Assembly (NCBI GenBank): GCA_014529385.2
Contig: CM043950.1
Coordinates: 72,080,435 to 72,144,434, forward strand
Length of the DNA: 64,000 bases
From: Adiantum capillus-veneris
Taxonomy: Eukaryota; Streptophyta; Polypodiopsida; Polypodiales; Pteridaceae
Direction: 5' to 3'
Part shown: positions 10,787 to 23,236 of the stretch, piece after piece
Numbering within the stretch: position 1 is the stretch's first letter
Layout: every line of letters starts with the position of its first letter
Position numbers and translations under genes: made by a program
The notes under the pieces: generated by a model
What the model was told of the DNA's origin: nothing
Seen by the model: only the letters and a program-made list of their open reading frames with translations
Databases searched by the model: none

Positions 10787-10799
10787 CCAGACATAAACT

Positions 10800-11560
10800 T
10801 TGTAAAAACATTAAACATCCCAAGCCTCAGTTCCAAGGCCTCAAACACCTTCAGAGGTGGAGAGAGATAGACGAGAATGAGGGTAGGGAAGAGAAGAAGT
10901 AGTAAAATACGAGAAAGATATAGTTCCTCACTCATCATCTGTCTTCTTGCATAGCATATCATAATAGCATAATAATGATGATGAAGAAGATGAAAAGCTT
11001 AAGCATTGAAGCATGGCTCTTGGTCAGATTCTCATTCCATAGCCAAGAGTGTTGTTGTAGGCTCTCAACAAGCTTGGAGAAGGAGATGGAGCTCTTGCAC
11101 CTTTGCACTTCCCACAATAAGTGTGTGTGTGTGAGAGAGTATTTCCTGCAAGCAAGACCCTAGCTTCCTTGCTCAATCCCTCATTTATCTCAAGCTTCAA
11201 ATTGATTGGACCCCTACAAGCTTATTTAATCACATGCAAAGTGCATATTAAGCAACCATGTAGCCTTAGGACAACTGTCCCCCTTTCCCCTTTGAGAGAG
11301 AGGACTTGATAAATTCATAAACAATTAATTTAATTAATTATCTAAAAGATTATTGGACCCCTTTAGAGGCCAACCAATAGGCTTTAGGCACCTTATGAGG
11401 GAAACATGGAGTGGGGATTGACATGTGTCCTTGTTGCCTGAGGGTGTGTGTGTTCTCTCTCATTCTCCTACAAGTAGGGCTCGCCCCCCCCATGAGTAGG
11501 AAGCCTTGTTGACTTTTAAAACACCTTAATCCCCTCAAGAACCTTATTCATGGAGCACCT
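10800..11560 (-). repeat. Dispersed LTR-like repeat, inverted copy
   Basis: Read on the minus strand, this segment shares ordered blocks with 19480-20430 on the plus strand: GGGCGAGCCCTA, a GAATGAGAGAGA-like stretch followed by ACACAC, GGACACATGTCA, several CCTATTGG/CCAAT blocks, AACCAAGAGCCA, and ATCTTTCTCGTA. The order is kept over about 750 bases, so these are two diverged copies of one family. The organisation fits an LTR, though no PBS or polypurine tract confirms this. Confidence 0.55.
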
Positions 11561-11743
11561 TAGCACCTTAGTCATTAAGAACCTCAAGCACTTCAAACAC
11601 CTTTGTCAGCAAGCACCACAAGAACCTCAAGCTTGGACCAGATTCCCACCTCAAGCTTAGCCCAAGCTTGCCCTCTACAAAAGTGGATGATGACATGTAA
11701 GCATACAACCATAGTTAGTTGTAGGTACTAGTCCAAAGAAAAG
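11561..11743. other. Unassigned spacer
   Basis: Short low-complexity stretch with repeated CACCTTAGCACCTTAG- and CCTCAAGC-type words. No gene is visible. Confidence 0.4.
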
Positions 11744-11751
11744 TTACTTAC

Positions 11752-12774
11752 CCAATGGGATTGGTCCTAGACCATCCACAAGTGAACTTGTACAAAAATT
11801 TGCAAAGGTAATCCTAGTAACCTCACAACATAGCACACCATCTTTGCTATATAGATTTGTATTCTGGGTCGCAAAATTTTTGTTGATGCTACAAGAAAAC
11901 CAAACAGGAATCATGTTTAAAACCATAGAACAATGCAAGAAGAAAATGCAAATAAGTAACCATTATCCAAATCTACTTGTCAAGGGAAAATTATCAATCT
12001 GAGATATATCCACAAGCAAGACATCTACAATGGTTTGGTAATGGAACCATGCAAGCATTATCCAAAATATCTTTGAATTAGAAAAAATGGAAGAAAAAAT
12101 TGCTAACAATTTTCTTAAACTTACCAACAGATCGTGTGATCGGCTGTCTCTCCCAAGACTCTCACCCAAGTGAAGACTTCACAACAAACAAAGTAGTGTG
12201 CACCAATGAGGATGTGGTGGGCACATTAAAAGAGGGTTCCATATGGGGTATACTGGTTGCCAAAGAGGACATGCGGGGCTTTGTAGCTGGCACAATGGGA
12301 GGCATAGAAGAGGGAGTGGGTATCCTTGATGTACTTGGAGGCTCCATTTTCACTTTACTCTTCTTGAGTGCATTGCTTGCTAGTGGAGTACCTTGAGATC
12401 CACTCCCAAGGGGTTTTTTGAGTAATTCCATGAGAAACGGGAGGGAGAGACTCTTCTTGTGTCTCCTCTAAGTACTCATTACTCTCATTTTGAAACCCTT
12501 CACTCAACAACCATATAGCAGAATATCACATACATTAGCACTAAAGTAATATATACATCTTCAAAAGAAAAGTGCCACAAGTGTTAAGGTACTTACTCTT
12601 CAATGATTCAATCTTTTTCTTTGGAATTACTCCTAGTGGATAATCCAACCACCAAGGAAAAACATTGGCCTTCCAAGTTGTTGCATTCCTTTCAGGCAAA
12701 GAGGGAGAGAACATTGTATTATCATCACGCACATTAATCCACTCTCTAGTGAATAATGGGGCTTCATTCAATTT
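11752..12774 (-). pseudogene. Minus-strand exon cluster of an unrecognised gene, probably decayed
   Basis: Three perfect GTAAGT splice-donor sequences lie on the minus strand at 12596-12591, 12124-12119 and 11751-11746, each closing a readable stretch. The clearest exon is 12774-12597: it follows an AG acceptor (GGCACAG) and reads KLNEAPLFTREWINV and VFPWWLDYPLGVIPKKK. The second stretch (about 12431-12125) is proline/serine-rich and ends in PITRSV but contains a TGA at 12164-12162. A third (11888-11752) follows TTGTAG and ends in a donor. Between them, CRCLACGYISD is readable near 12010-12040. I do not recognise the protein. The in-frame stop suggests a pseudogene or wrong exon limits. Confidence 0.4.
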
Positions 12775-13042
12775 CTGTGCCACAACACATTACATAACCC
12801 ATCTACACAATTTTTAGAGCGTCGTCCACTTTAAAAATCACATACACGGAATGGTAAGTGACATATATCCACACACAAAAATCACCAGAGTCTCCTTTGT
12901 ATGGAGACACTTTTTCAAAATAAACCATAAACCCTATCTTGGGCTCCCACAAGGGATTTAAGGGTTTTCCACAAGGACATTATGCAATCCTTATTGTCAA
13001 AAAACCATCCCCATACACTGTATATTCTTCTTACTGAATCTT

Positions 13043-13066
13043 TGTTAGGGATGTGAGTCCCTAACA
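13043..13066. repeat. Perfect 9-bp inverted repeat with 6-base loop
   Basis: TGTTAGGGA, six bases, then TCCCTAACA. TGTTAG/CTAACA ends are common LTR termini in plants, so this may mark an element end, but no partner was found. Confidence 0.6.
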
Positions 13067-13375
13067 TCCACTAGACCTTGTGCCTATAAACCCTACCCTT
13101 GGCATGCCAAAACAAGGCTCTAATGCGGTTTCATTGTCTGTTCTCACCCAGAAAGAGTGGATGAGATATTGAAAAACGCAAAACCACCGACCTTTCATGG
13201 GGAGGAGAAAGAAGGAAACAATGATGTAGGGAATATTTTCCGAAGTTAATGGGATGGTATCCATGATTTGCATCGAACTCTGGATGCAGCCAAGGAATTG
13301 CAACCTAGTTAGACACTAGATGGTAAAGCTTATAAATGCTAAATGTAGCCCAAGGAGAATGGCATCCTATCACGT

Positions 13376-15099
13376 TGTTGGGGGATATGTATTCGAAACG
13401 TGTGCCGGGAAGGCGTCAGGCCTCTGGCTATGAGAGGTGTGAAGAGAGAGAACAAGAGACTCTAACAGCTCTGGCAATCACCATAATCATCAAATTATTG
13501 AATAATACTTTAAGTACAACTTAATGCTTAGCCAAGGCGGGCTATTAACAACATCGTCACTTGGATCATCTAATACTAGGAGTTTAAGCTCCCGTTTTAC
13601 AGGATTAACCGGGCCTAGCTTTGAGAACAAGAGAGAGATCTCTTTGAATGTATCCCTTTTGATTTCATGTTTCTCCCCCAAGAAGCCCTCCTTGAACTCC
13701 CCATGTCTTCTTCCAAAACGAGCTCTTCGTTGCCAAAAATACATTCCCCTTAAATCACCAAAAAGCTTCCTTTTGGGTGCATGAGAACTCTCTCTATTTT
13801 TGGGGCCGACTTTCTCTTTTCGGCTCCTTTTTTACATGTGTGAACCCTCGTCCTCTATTTTTGGAAGAGAACTGTCTCGTGGGGGCCCCGTGGGTATTGT
13901 CACAGTGGCGTGACATCCCCAATGGGAACTCTCCTTCAATAAAAGTATGTGGCCCTTGAGGGGCTTGTGTGAACGTCCCAAGCTGGATGGCCACATAAGC
14001 ACTGGCGAGTATGACCCGCTCGGTGCCTCCAGCAGCGAGCAACACCTGAACGCCCAGCAGGGCCGCTTGCAGCACCTGCGTCAACAAGACCAACGGTGAT
14101 GCCATAACCAGAGAGCTCCAAGGGCGTCTCTCTCTCCTTGCTTCTTAGATGAGATGTCCATTGCACGCCATATACCCCTCGCCTCTGCTCCTTGGTCGCG
14201 CATGTGAGTTTTTAACTGCGAACACATGGTGGCACTGGAAGCTTTGGCCCCTCAAGCACCTCAAAGTCCACCAAAACCCATCACTTATTTACTTGTTTTT
14301 CCCCTCAACTTCAATGCATTACAATCTCTTGCTCCGTTATTCGATCATCGGACTGCATCAATTCTCGGTGCCCAGCTTCAACTCCATCACTCTGTCTTGC
14401 ATTCCGACTTTGTCGGGCACATCAATCAAACCGACAAAAACTTGAAACAAAACATATGGTAGTACACTGTCTACACTGTCACCTAGCTTCCACTTTTAAT
14501 ATATTGCCAATACAATGTTTGACTGATGAGCCGTAAACTCCCATGGCCTTCTCATATTGTATACTATGCATACAAACCTCGACGGAGACCCAAAAACCTG
14601 AAATGGCACATTGATCGAGGCGACCAACCCAGCACTGCCCCAGGCCAAACTTCGATTGTTGATAACTTGACATCCAGGACTCAGATTGCCGATCTGAAAA
14701 GGCCAACAAGCTCCATAAATCAAGCACTACACACTCATAGCTCCAAAGTCGCTCAGACTACCTGGCATCACTTGGCCTACCTGTTTCGGATCTGCACTCA
14801 CTTCCAACGTCAAAGCCAAATAGCATTATATAGCTCTTTTTGATGAGCCATCTAGACCAGCTGACTCAACACTTCAAGCTCTACATCCCCAAGCCTAAAA
14901 GTCTCACCTTGAATCTCCTTCACCTGCCACCTTGTCAGGCCCTACCTAGATCCCTTTCGGTCTAGAAAATCACAGAGCATATATTTCCGCTGTCTCTTAC
15001 TGACATAACAGCCGCTAACATTGTCCATATGTTTGACAAAACCTGAAATACGTATGCTGATTTATATCTTTGATCTCATGCCCGCAAAGTGGCACAACA
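13376..15099 (-). repeat. LTR of a relic element of the 26.8-36.1 kb family
   Basis: Both ends are supported. The high end begins TGTTGTGCCACTTTGCGG at 15099 (minus strand), directly after a polypurine tract, as in the 33861 LTR, which begins TGTCGTGCAGCTCCGC. The low end reads GTTTCGAATACATATCC then CCCAACA at 13376, nearly identical to the 3' LTR end at 36054 (GTTTCGAACACATATCC then CCCGACA). Length is about 1.72 kb. The interior is strongly diverged from the younger LTRs. It has a TATA-like TATATAAT near 14829 on the minus strand. Small frames such as 13744-13490 inside it are not considered genes. Confidence 0.75.
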
Positions 15100-15112
15100 T
15101 ACACCCCCTATA
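15100..15112 (-). other. Polypurine tract of the relic element
   Basis: The minus strand reads TTATAGGGGGTGT just before the LTR start, comparable to TTGAGAGGGGGTGGA at 33846-33860. Confidence 0.65.
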
Positions 15113-15148
15113 AACTTGCACATCCTTTGGTATGTGCCCAATCTTTAG

Positions 15149-16416
15149 AAGTCCTCCAAGGAAATATCTTCATCAGAAGGCACACCTTCATCATCTAAAT
15201 ACTTACCTTCATGCACATTGAAGTCACCATCTCCAATTTGAAGATCAACATATTTTTTTAATACATTTTTACACGTGAACCTGCATTTGGGAACTTTAAC
15301 TCTGTGCCATTTATTTCACGTAACTTGTAGGTAGCATTAGGAAAAGCATGTTTGACCACATAGGGACCAAACCATCACTTAACCATTTTGCACATGGTTA
15401 TGTACTGATTATCTAAACTGCTATCATAAACAAAACCCAACCCCCTTCTTGAATAGTGTTTGGTCTTAGCCTATGTTGTTTTTCAAAAGCATCTTTGTTC
15501 TTTATTTAAATGAGCACCCTTAGTTTTTCCCTTGCAATTTCCACATCCTGATTTCTCCTTTCTAGCAGTTCGATCTTATAGGCAAGTAAATCTTCTCTTC
15601 TCATCTCTGTATCTCAAGGCAATATACTCCACGAAGCTATTGTCTCCTCAAAAGGCATAACATGTTTTTGACCATACATCAGCTCTCATGGCCTGAACCC
15701 TGTAACAGTACTATGTGTGGTACGGTCATCCCATAAAGCGTATGGTAGCAATCAATGCCAATCACCAATACGTATTTGCATGCTTTAGCCAATGCCTTGA
15801 TAATGGGGGGATGTCCCCTCTCACTTTTACCATTTCCTTCTGTGTTATATGCAGTAGTGAGATACAACTTAATACCTAGACAAACAAAAATTCTATGGCA
15901 TCATCAGCATACAATTCTCCTCTATCAACAGTGATTTTACCAACACATCCATATCTACATATTACCTCTTCAAGTAAAAACTTGCATACCGCACTTGTAG
16001 CTTTGGTTCGCAAATCCCTCCTTTCAACATGCTTTGTGAAATCTTCCCTGGCAAGCAGAATATACGTCATTTTCCATAATCATGTGGGCATTGTAATCAA
16101 ATTGACTACCCATTTAAAATGCATACACACTGTATATGCTGGATGTAACCCATCACGTTACATTTGAGTACATTTGACACACATTACAAGTTTCAACAAA
16201 GTGTACCATATTTTTATACATTCCCTTTCACCAATATCGATCTTTCATTTTAGCAAAAGTGACCCAAACTTCCCTGTGACCTGCCCATAATGACTCATGG
16301 AATTCCATAAGTACTTGAAGTTGTATTACCCTGTCACTCATTGAGGGGTTCCTCTTTGTTCTTTTCATTAGGGCAAAAACGGTGATAACCGTTTTTCGGC
16401 TTTCCATAATTGCCAT
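15149..16416 (-). pseudogene. Integrase relic, same lineage as the 26.8-36.1 kb element
   Basis: Read on the minus strand, fragments align in order with the integrase at 32.6-33.8 kb. They are FHESLWAGHREVWVT and MKDRYW (zinc-site region, 16416-16228), ILLAREDFTKHVE and VDRGELYADDA (core with catalytic Asp, 16070-15876), GNGKSERGHPPIIKALAKAC (with the Glu, 15867-15679), then the C-terminal tail near 15390-15149. Several frameshifts and stops lie between them. The tail is followed by a polypurine tract and LTR, so this is the 3' end of a truncated copy. Everything upstream of the integrase (gag to RNase H) is missing. Confidence 0.82.
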
Positions 16417-18040
16417 AGTAAGCTACCTCACCCTATCAAATCACTCAAACACTATGGCTATCCCTACCATTTCACTATATATAGGTGTGTGTGAGTTAGG
16501 GAACTTTTCCCATATTTTCTTAAAAACCCTTAATTAGCTAGTCACTGTGCTAGTTGAGCTAAAAAAATAAAAAAAATAATTAAAAAGCAGGTATATTATG
16601 GCCCATTTGTGTGTAAATATTTCATTGTATATAGGGCCCAAATAAAAGGATTTTTCATAATTATTTTGGTTTTATTTAAATATTTATACTTAGGTGTGTG
16701 TTATTTATGCTATGTACTTTGACTCACCATTACCATATTTTTTCTTACCATTTTGCATACTCTTTATTCCATATAAAAATAATTTCATGCAAACTTCTCT
16801 TATTTTTTGTGTAACTCTATCCCAACAAAATCCAAAATAACTAGTTCCATTTATGTGTATATATTTTTACTATTGTGATTTTTTCCTTCCTACATCTATT
16901 CTCTATTACTCCCCTTTATATTTTTTCCACCTATATTATTTATATTTGACATGTACATATTTGTTTTAGATCCCTCAATATTTGATTTTCTTAGTTGTGC
17001 TATTCACTTATATCATGATCTCAACAAAATCTTCAATTATAGACCTACCAAATAAGGTCAAAGGTATGTGGAATGCATGCATGCACCATTGGGGGCTCAC
17101 TCTTGGAAATATTCAAAAGAATCATCCAAAGAAGGACCTCACAAGGACTTTGTGCAGTGGAAAAAACAGTCGGTTTTGATGAATTTTTAAAGATCACATG
17201 CTCCTCGAATTTGAAAAGGTGATACAAACAAAAGTTGTAGCTTGTGGGATGAACTTTCACCTCAAATTTTTTCATATTTTTTTGAGCTACGAGCTGTGAG
17301 CTATGATTTTATTGATGGACCCTAGTTTTCCCATGCTATGCAGCCACACTCCCTCTTCCACTTTATCATTTTCCTCTTTCACACAGACTTCTCCACTCAT
17401 CATCCCCACCTCTCTCACCACTCCTCTCTGCACCCTACTCACCTTCTTCTCAACCTTGAAGAATAAGAGAAACCATGGTGAACTTATGTCTCCTACACAC
17501 ACTTCCATTCCAAAATTGACCACCTAGTCTCATTTTTCCTCATCCATATTACCCATATCTATCAAAAAACCACAAAATTCAGCCTCTTCTCTTGAAAGAC
17601 AACATCATGGTGATTGATTACTCATGTTCACTTACCTTGGCTTCCAAGGAAGGTCAAGAGTGGAGAAAAAACGCACCGTCAAAGCTAGTGGACCGTCAAC
17701 AAGCGTCAAAATTGACCCTACTCAAGACACTTGGAGCATCAACATTGTAAGAAATCCATATTTTCTTACCTTAAGAGTTTTTTCTTCCTTATTTGTATCC
17801 TACATGGATACTCCTATTGTAAATATCCAATTCCATTTGTAAATCAATAAAAATACTAACTCTACTAATTTCCTAACACTAACCTACTATGAAAAGTCCT
17901 ATCACCTCCACTTCTCTCCTCTCTCTCTTCTTCCTCTATCCACACCAACTTCGTGATAATTCCAAGCAAAAGAAATTAGATAAGTGCTGGAAATCTAACC
18001 CAACCATGGTTAGAGGAGTAACCCTAGCCCTCAAAATTGC

Positions 18041-18047
18041 TATAAAA
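18041..18047 (+). promoter_or_regulatory. TATA box
   Basis: TATAAAA in the context TTGCTATAAAAGGAGGG is a very good plant TATA consensus and probably served as the promoter of the LTR-like repeat. Confidence 0.6.
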
Positions 18048-18704
18048 GGAGGGTGTAGCTAGCACAAAAGGGGGAGCCATAAGCAAGAGCACTATGCTAT
18101 AGCTTGCGAAGCCAAGCTCAACCTCTCTAGAAGGAGATCTTGAGTGGAAACTCTTTGTCATATGCATGTGCATGTGTTGTAATAGGGGTGATTATCACGG
18201 GAACTCTATGCCATTGTAAGAGAGAGAGCGATCATTCAATTGAGAGTGGGAAATCTATCATTTCTCTTACTAGTGTAAGCCCAACATTTACTGAATCAAG
18301 GAGGGTGTATTTGGACTAAGCTTGGATACTTTGTCTCTCTTCCAGCGTGAAGTAATGGACAACAATGATGTGTAAGTGTCTTGGTGATTTTTTTAGTCTT
18401 GACAGCTTGTGTTTGGGTGTTGTCAGCAATTTAGCCATAAATCCCACATACTGTAAGAGGGCACCAGGGTGGAGAGGACTCCCCTGGCCTTAAGACAGTG
18501 ATTGGGGTGGCTTTCCTTGTGATGTGTTGTGGTGAAATTTACTCAAGCTATGTTGAACAAATACTAATCTCACTTTGATCGGTCATGACAGATTTGTAAG
18601 AAGGTATTAATGCAACAAGAACCCCCTCCCTCTTCTCTCTCTTTCTTACTTATATAATTTTGTTTGCTTGATCATTGCCGATACATTTCAAAGCAGCCCG
18701 AACA

Positions 18705-18810
<106 letters not shown>

Positions 18811-18850
18811 GCGTCCTAGTTCGCATCCAAAACTAGGTGGTGCCCCAAAT

Positions 18851-19479
18851 TTGTGTAGGGTTAGGTTGCGGGTTTGTGTGTGTGTTGTTGTTTTTTCCCA
18901 ACCCCAATCCAATTGAGCAGCACGGGAGCCTAGAAGAGTGCTTAGAGGCTATACTCTTCTTGTTGCCCACCCCGGACCGCCTCAACGGCTAGAAAAGGGA
19001 TGTTTGTTAATCTAAGTATTAAGGAATATTCCGGTAGTCATCTGACACGTATACACAAGTATGGCACTCTTGTCTCCTCTATCTTGGGTTTTGGTGGTCC
19101 TTTTTTGATGGAGAGTGGCTAAATGTTTTGATCATAAGGCTGAAACTGCTATATGTAGGTGCTTTCGGCGAGTAAACTCATGAACATGATTTATCTTCTC
19201 TACACCATAGTCGAGGACGACTATGATTTCAAGAGAGAGGTAATGTCATAATAATCAATATCTAATTCTCCTAAATGATTTTCTCATATTAAACTAATCA
19301 TTTAATGTGGGGAAGGCCAGGGGAGAAAAAGCTAGAATATTGGTTAAGCTAGCAGACCGGCCACAGTAGGGATCCAAAGGAGGGAAAATAGGGATCCAAA
19401 GGGGGGGGGGGGCATCTGCAAAAGAGCCATGTGCAACAATGGGCTAAAAAGATCCTAAGGTTCAGCCCATTAAGAATTC
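18851..19479. other. Unassigned stretch with a G12 run
   Basis: No gene is recognised. A G12 homopolymer is at 19401-19412, next to a short direct duplication of AGGGATCCAAAGG (19368-19380 and 19390-19402). Confidence 0.4.
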
Positions 19480-20430
19480 CAAAATGCTAAGGTTGTGTCC
19501 AAAGGTCAACCCTAGGGAAAATTGGATGCTTTGTGTGTGCCCTAAAAGTCTTTGCACATCCCTACATGGGAGGGGGCGAGCCCTAAAGGTAGGGGATGAT
19601 AGAGAAATCCACACACAGACACACACAAGATCCCTTTACACAAAGGGAATGAGGGACACATGTCAGCTCCCTAGGCCAGATGCCCACAAGGTGTACCAAA
19701 TTCCTATTGGAAGACCCTTGAAGTGGACCAATGAGAATTAAGCTAGAGTAAATCTAGTTTAATTAATTTAAAAAAATTTGATAAAAGAAACCAATGAGAA
19801 TTAAGTCTCCTAGAAGACTATTGGGCAGTCTCCCAAGGGGACCAATGAGCATTCAGGAGCCCAATGGCTTGCCTAATTCCTATTGGCCAGGAGGCAAAGG
19901 GGTCCAATGAGAGTTTAGTTTAATTATTTAATTACCTAAAGCTCTCACAAAAGGGGAAAGGGGGACACATGTCAGAAGGCTATCACCTATGCTGCTTAAC
20001 ACCCATTGGCTTGACTTGGGGAGGTCCAATGAGGCAAAAGCCAGACCAATTTAGCAGGAAGGGCTCGCCCAAGAGAGAGAGGGGGCTGATTTTTGCTTGT
20101 CGTTGACACACACACACACTCGCACTTGACCATGTGTGAAGAAAGAATACTCTATCTCCTCCCAAGCTTTAATGGAGAGCTCATCACCTACTCCAAGCTT
20201 GTGAGATAGAAGCGTACATCGACACTCTCTTGGCATGTGGATGCAAATCCAACCAAGAGCCAAGCTTCCATGCATGCTCATCTTCTCTACCAAGCTATTT
20301 ACTAAGCTAAGCTATGCTAATATGAGTGATTATGCGAGGAGATGTACATCTTTCTCGTAAGATACTCCTTCTTCCTCTCAATCTACTCTCATACCCTACT
20401 AGCTCTTACCATCTTCGAAGGTGTGTGAGG
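19480..20430 (+). repeat. Dispersed LTR-like repeat, plus-strand copy
   Basis: Shares ordered sequence blocks with the minus strand of 10800-11560. It contains internal partial repetition of a module with GGACACATGTCAG, CCTATTGG, CCAATGAG and GGGCTCGCCC, so this copy is longer. The many CCAAT-type blocks would be consistent with promoter sequence, but that is inference. The small frames over it are not supported as genes. Confidence 0.55.
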
Positions 20431-20790
20431 TCTTGGGTCTAAGAACGGGGATAATTCAGGTTGTGTTTGATTAAGTGTTTTGCTTAGTGCATGAAGATTC
20501 CATCTTCATTGCACTAGCTAGTCTTGAAGGAACACAAAGAATTGTATTGTACAATGTCTCTCTTGATGGAAGAAACCATAATACAAAGCCTTTTGGAGGG
20601 GGGACCGGCTCCATGCAAATCGGGTCCTCAACTGTTGTCAATAGCTTAATTTCGCTCTCTTTTGAAAGTATTGTCGATGCTATCTAACTAGGTGTTATGC
20701 TTTTTGTTGCTCTCTCCACCCAAGCACTCTTGTAATTCTCATTAGGAATCTATTCTAATGAAATGCCCACTATGTTCATGCTAATTTCCG
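20431..20790. other. Unassigned stretch
   Basis: A 70-codon plus-strand frame (20475-20687) has no recognised motif. Nothing else is visible. Confidence 0.35.
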
Positions 20791-21669
20791 CTACACATAA
20801 GTTATTAGGCCATTAAATGTTACATAACAAGTAGGAATGAACCTCCTCAGTGGATCAAAACTACCTTGTCTACGATGTGCATCAGCATTAGGATGAGCTT
20901 CACATGCCTGAGCCATCCCTCTACCCCGTCCAGGACCACGACCACCTCCACCACGAAGAACACTAAGTCGTAACTCTTGCATCATGGTCATCATGTCCTG
21001 CATATTTCATTGCAACTATTCAGCATTAGCAGCCCTTTGAGCATGTTGGTCTCCAACTTCTGCCTGATTCTCCTCTTTTTGGCTACCATTATTTTTCTCA
21101 GGGACCGCTTTTCCGTATTCATCAAGCCTTTGAGCTTTCCATTCTTTCTCTCTCGCAATGGCGACTGCCTCCTCGAAGGTGGTGGGCCTTTTCAGCTCAA
21201 TTTTGAACTTCATACTTCCTTTTAGGGTTGCCACAAAATGGTCCTTCTTTAACATGGATGGAGGGATCTCCTTTCCCAAAGCCCGCGCCCATTTATCCCA
21301 TACACGAGTGAACTACATGCAAAATCATCAACATTTTGATTAGCCCTTTGAGTGTACCCCAAAATTTCATGCCAAACTTCATTAGGTACTTCGGTGGATC
21401 GATATTGTGCCAGGAAAGCTTGCTTCACATGATTGTAGCCCAACCACCACTGGATTTTGTGCCTGCATCAGCTCCTCAAAATTGTGTAACCAAACTTTTT
21501 CCTCATCTTGTAAACTATATTGCAGCAGCCGCAACAATATAGCTTGGTCTAGTATATTGTGCAGCAAGCAATTGACTTCCAGCTTTTCAATAAACATTTG
21601 TGCATTTTCATTAGGCAAACCATAAAACTGTGGGAATTTGTCTGCCATGTTTGATTGCCACAAAAACAC
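20791..21669 (-). pseudogene. gag relic
   Basis: Minus-strand frames in order (21669-21382, 21443-21249, 21279-21016, 21003-20791) make up a gag-type protein split by frameshifts. Visible signatures are FPQFYGLPNENAQMFIEKLE, DEEKVWLHNF, the pair LKKDHFVATL and FEEAVAIAREKEWKAQRLDE, and a glycine/arginine-rich end (GGGGRGPGRGRG). They match the order of the intact gag at 44529-43405 (FEDAVCIAKHKEWKFKRLEQ). No zinc knuckle was seen. The fragment is preceded on the minus strand by a PBS and LTR end at 21934-21960, so it is the 5' end of an element whose pol part is absent. Confidence 0.8.
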
Positions 21670-21933
21670 TTACATGTGACGTTGAAAACTCAAGCGATGT
21701 CGATGGATCGCTCCAGTACCTAATCCACCTCACACTGGATAACCCGACCCCAGTGCTTGGCTTCACAAAACCTCACGACCCTCTAAAGCCTACAATCCAG
21801 TTATACAACCACCTCAAGTGTTGTCCAGAATTTTCACATACATAGGCGGTTGTCCATAAGGACCCACATCCCTTTTACATTCACTACCTGCAAAATAGAC
21901 ATATTTCACAGAAACTAGAGCATAGGAGCACTT

Positions 21934-21953
21934 GATCCTCAGTGGGGGCACCA
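21934..21953 (-). other. Primer binding site
   Basis: The minus strand reads TGGTGCCCCCACTGAGGATC, six bases after the inferred LTR end at 21960. The same layout and nearly the same sequence recur at 45545-45564 and 47782-47801. I did not identify the tRNA. Confidence 0.65.
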
Positions 21954-21959
21954 AAATGA

Positions 21960-22200
21960 TGTTAGCGTGCAAACAAGAAGGAAAACAAGAACCTTTATAG
22001 CCTTTCACACACCACACCGTCAGAAGGAAACACCATAAAGCTGCGAAAACACCTATGTCGAACACCTGTAAAGTCAGGCATGAAACAACCCTAACCCAAA
22101 CCATGAATAAAATTACTGAAAACCGAGACCATAAAGATGAATCTTGTGTTTTGTAGACCTGCGTAGAGTATCCCTATGCTTAAATCCGACAACAGACATG
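21960..22200 (-). repeat. 3' end of the 5' LTR of the gag relic
   Basis: The LTR ends ACGCTAACA (minus strand) at 21960, just before the PBS. Its beginning, at higher coordinates, could not be found, so 22200 is only a nominal limit. Confidence 0.45.
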
Positions 22201-23197
22201 AGAGTTATAAGCTTTCGAAGTTGGGGTATCTCTTAAGAGCTCCAAAAAAGCTAGTCTCTGTTAGCCAAAAGGGTGTGCAGGGAATTGCAGCTATTAAAAA
22301 GGGGGATTTTTTGGCTCTTATTCCAAGGAATTTTATCTCTCCTCTTAGTCGACATGGTTCTCTCATTGGGAACAATTGAATTGGTCCAAATTTGGCCTTT
22401 TTTGCGTCAAAAATGAGCTGCCGGTGATTATTTGACCAAGAAATGGGGTGGGGGCAAGTGTCCAGGGACCAAAAAGGTGGCCAAGCCCATATCAAGGCAC
22501 TGGGAACTCACAATGGATGCCCCCTCTCTCCCCCAACACACACGATCCCCATTAGCAAGGCAAGAGAAGCTATGCCCACTCGCCCCCTTATACCCTCCAA
22601 TTTTCACTTTCGCCCCCCCATGTGGGATTACTCCATTTCCACTTGGCACCATCCTCCCACCTTCCCAACTTTCGGAAAATTCCCAACTCTCCCAAAGCAT
22701 GAGAGGACTTCTCGGACAATTTTCTCCGAGGCATACCTTGCTGCTCCGATCATCAAATGACGCACCGTAACACACGGCTAGAAGCCCATCACCTCGGCTA
22801 TCTCCAAAAATATAAAACTTCAGTATTTCTAATCTGAGACCCCCAAGTTGGCCTAGTTGCCCTTCTGCATGCACCTGCCATCAGGTTCTAAGTTGAGACC
22901 GCCCGCTTCGGATGCTCATAACTCATGGTATACAAGTCCGATTCACAAGCTATAAAGCACGACTGAAAATACTTATTAAAAGCCATATTTTGGGGTCTCA
23001 AACAACCTAAAACATCAACATTCAATCTTGACAAAATCACACCTTTGTACATGATTTTTTACAAGGTCATTTTCAAAACTTGCAGGACTATGTACACATA
23101 TATATATGAAGCTAGTGGGCAATCTTTTTGGCATGCATTAGTGACTTCATGCTTTTTCATAAAATGCCTGACAACGTCATCAAGAGATGATGATTAT
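22201..23197. other. Unassigned stretch, possibly more LTR sequence
   Basis: Frames on both strands overlap at 22428-22874 without recognisable motifs. Short mirror and alternating tracts (TATATATATGA near 23099) occur. It may include the rest of the LTR that ends at 21960. Confidence 0.35.
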
Positions 23198-23236
23198 TCT
23201 CCCTAGCAAAGACGGCGCCGTCGTTGCTAAGGGAGG
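23198..23236. repeat. Near-palindrome shared with the LTRs at 27.9 and 35.1 kb
   Basis: The two arms CTCCCTAGCAAAGACGGC and GCCGTCGTTGCTAAGGGAG face each other. The same structure stands upstream of the TATA box in both LTRs of the 26.8-36.1 kb element, which suggests this site is a related LTR promoter fragment. Confidence 0.75.

Noticed and set aside
13936-14166. GC-rich minus-strand frame with alanine/glycine-rich product
   Set aside because: It lies inside the relic LTR and has no motif.
22428-22874. Overlapping frames of 148, 112 and 105 codons on both strands
   Set aside because: No motif, all frames open together because the stretch is GC-rich, and no splice or start context.
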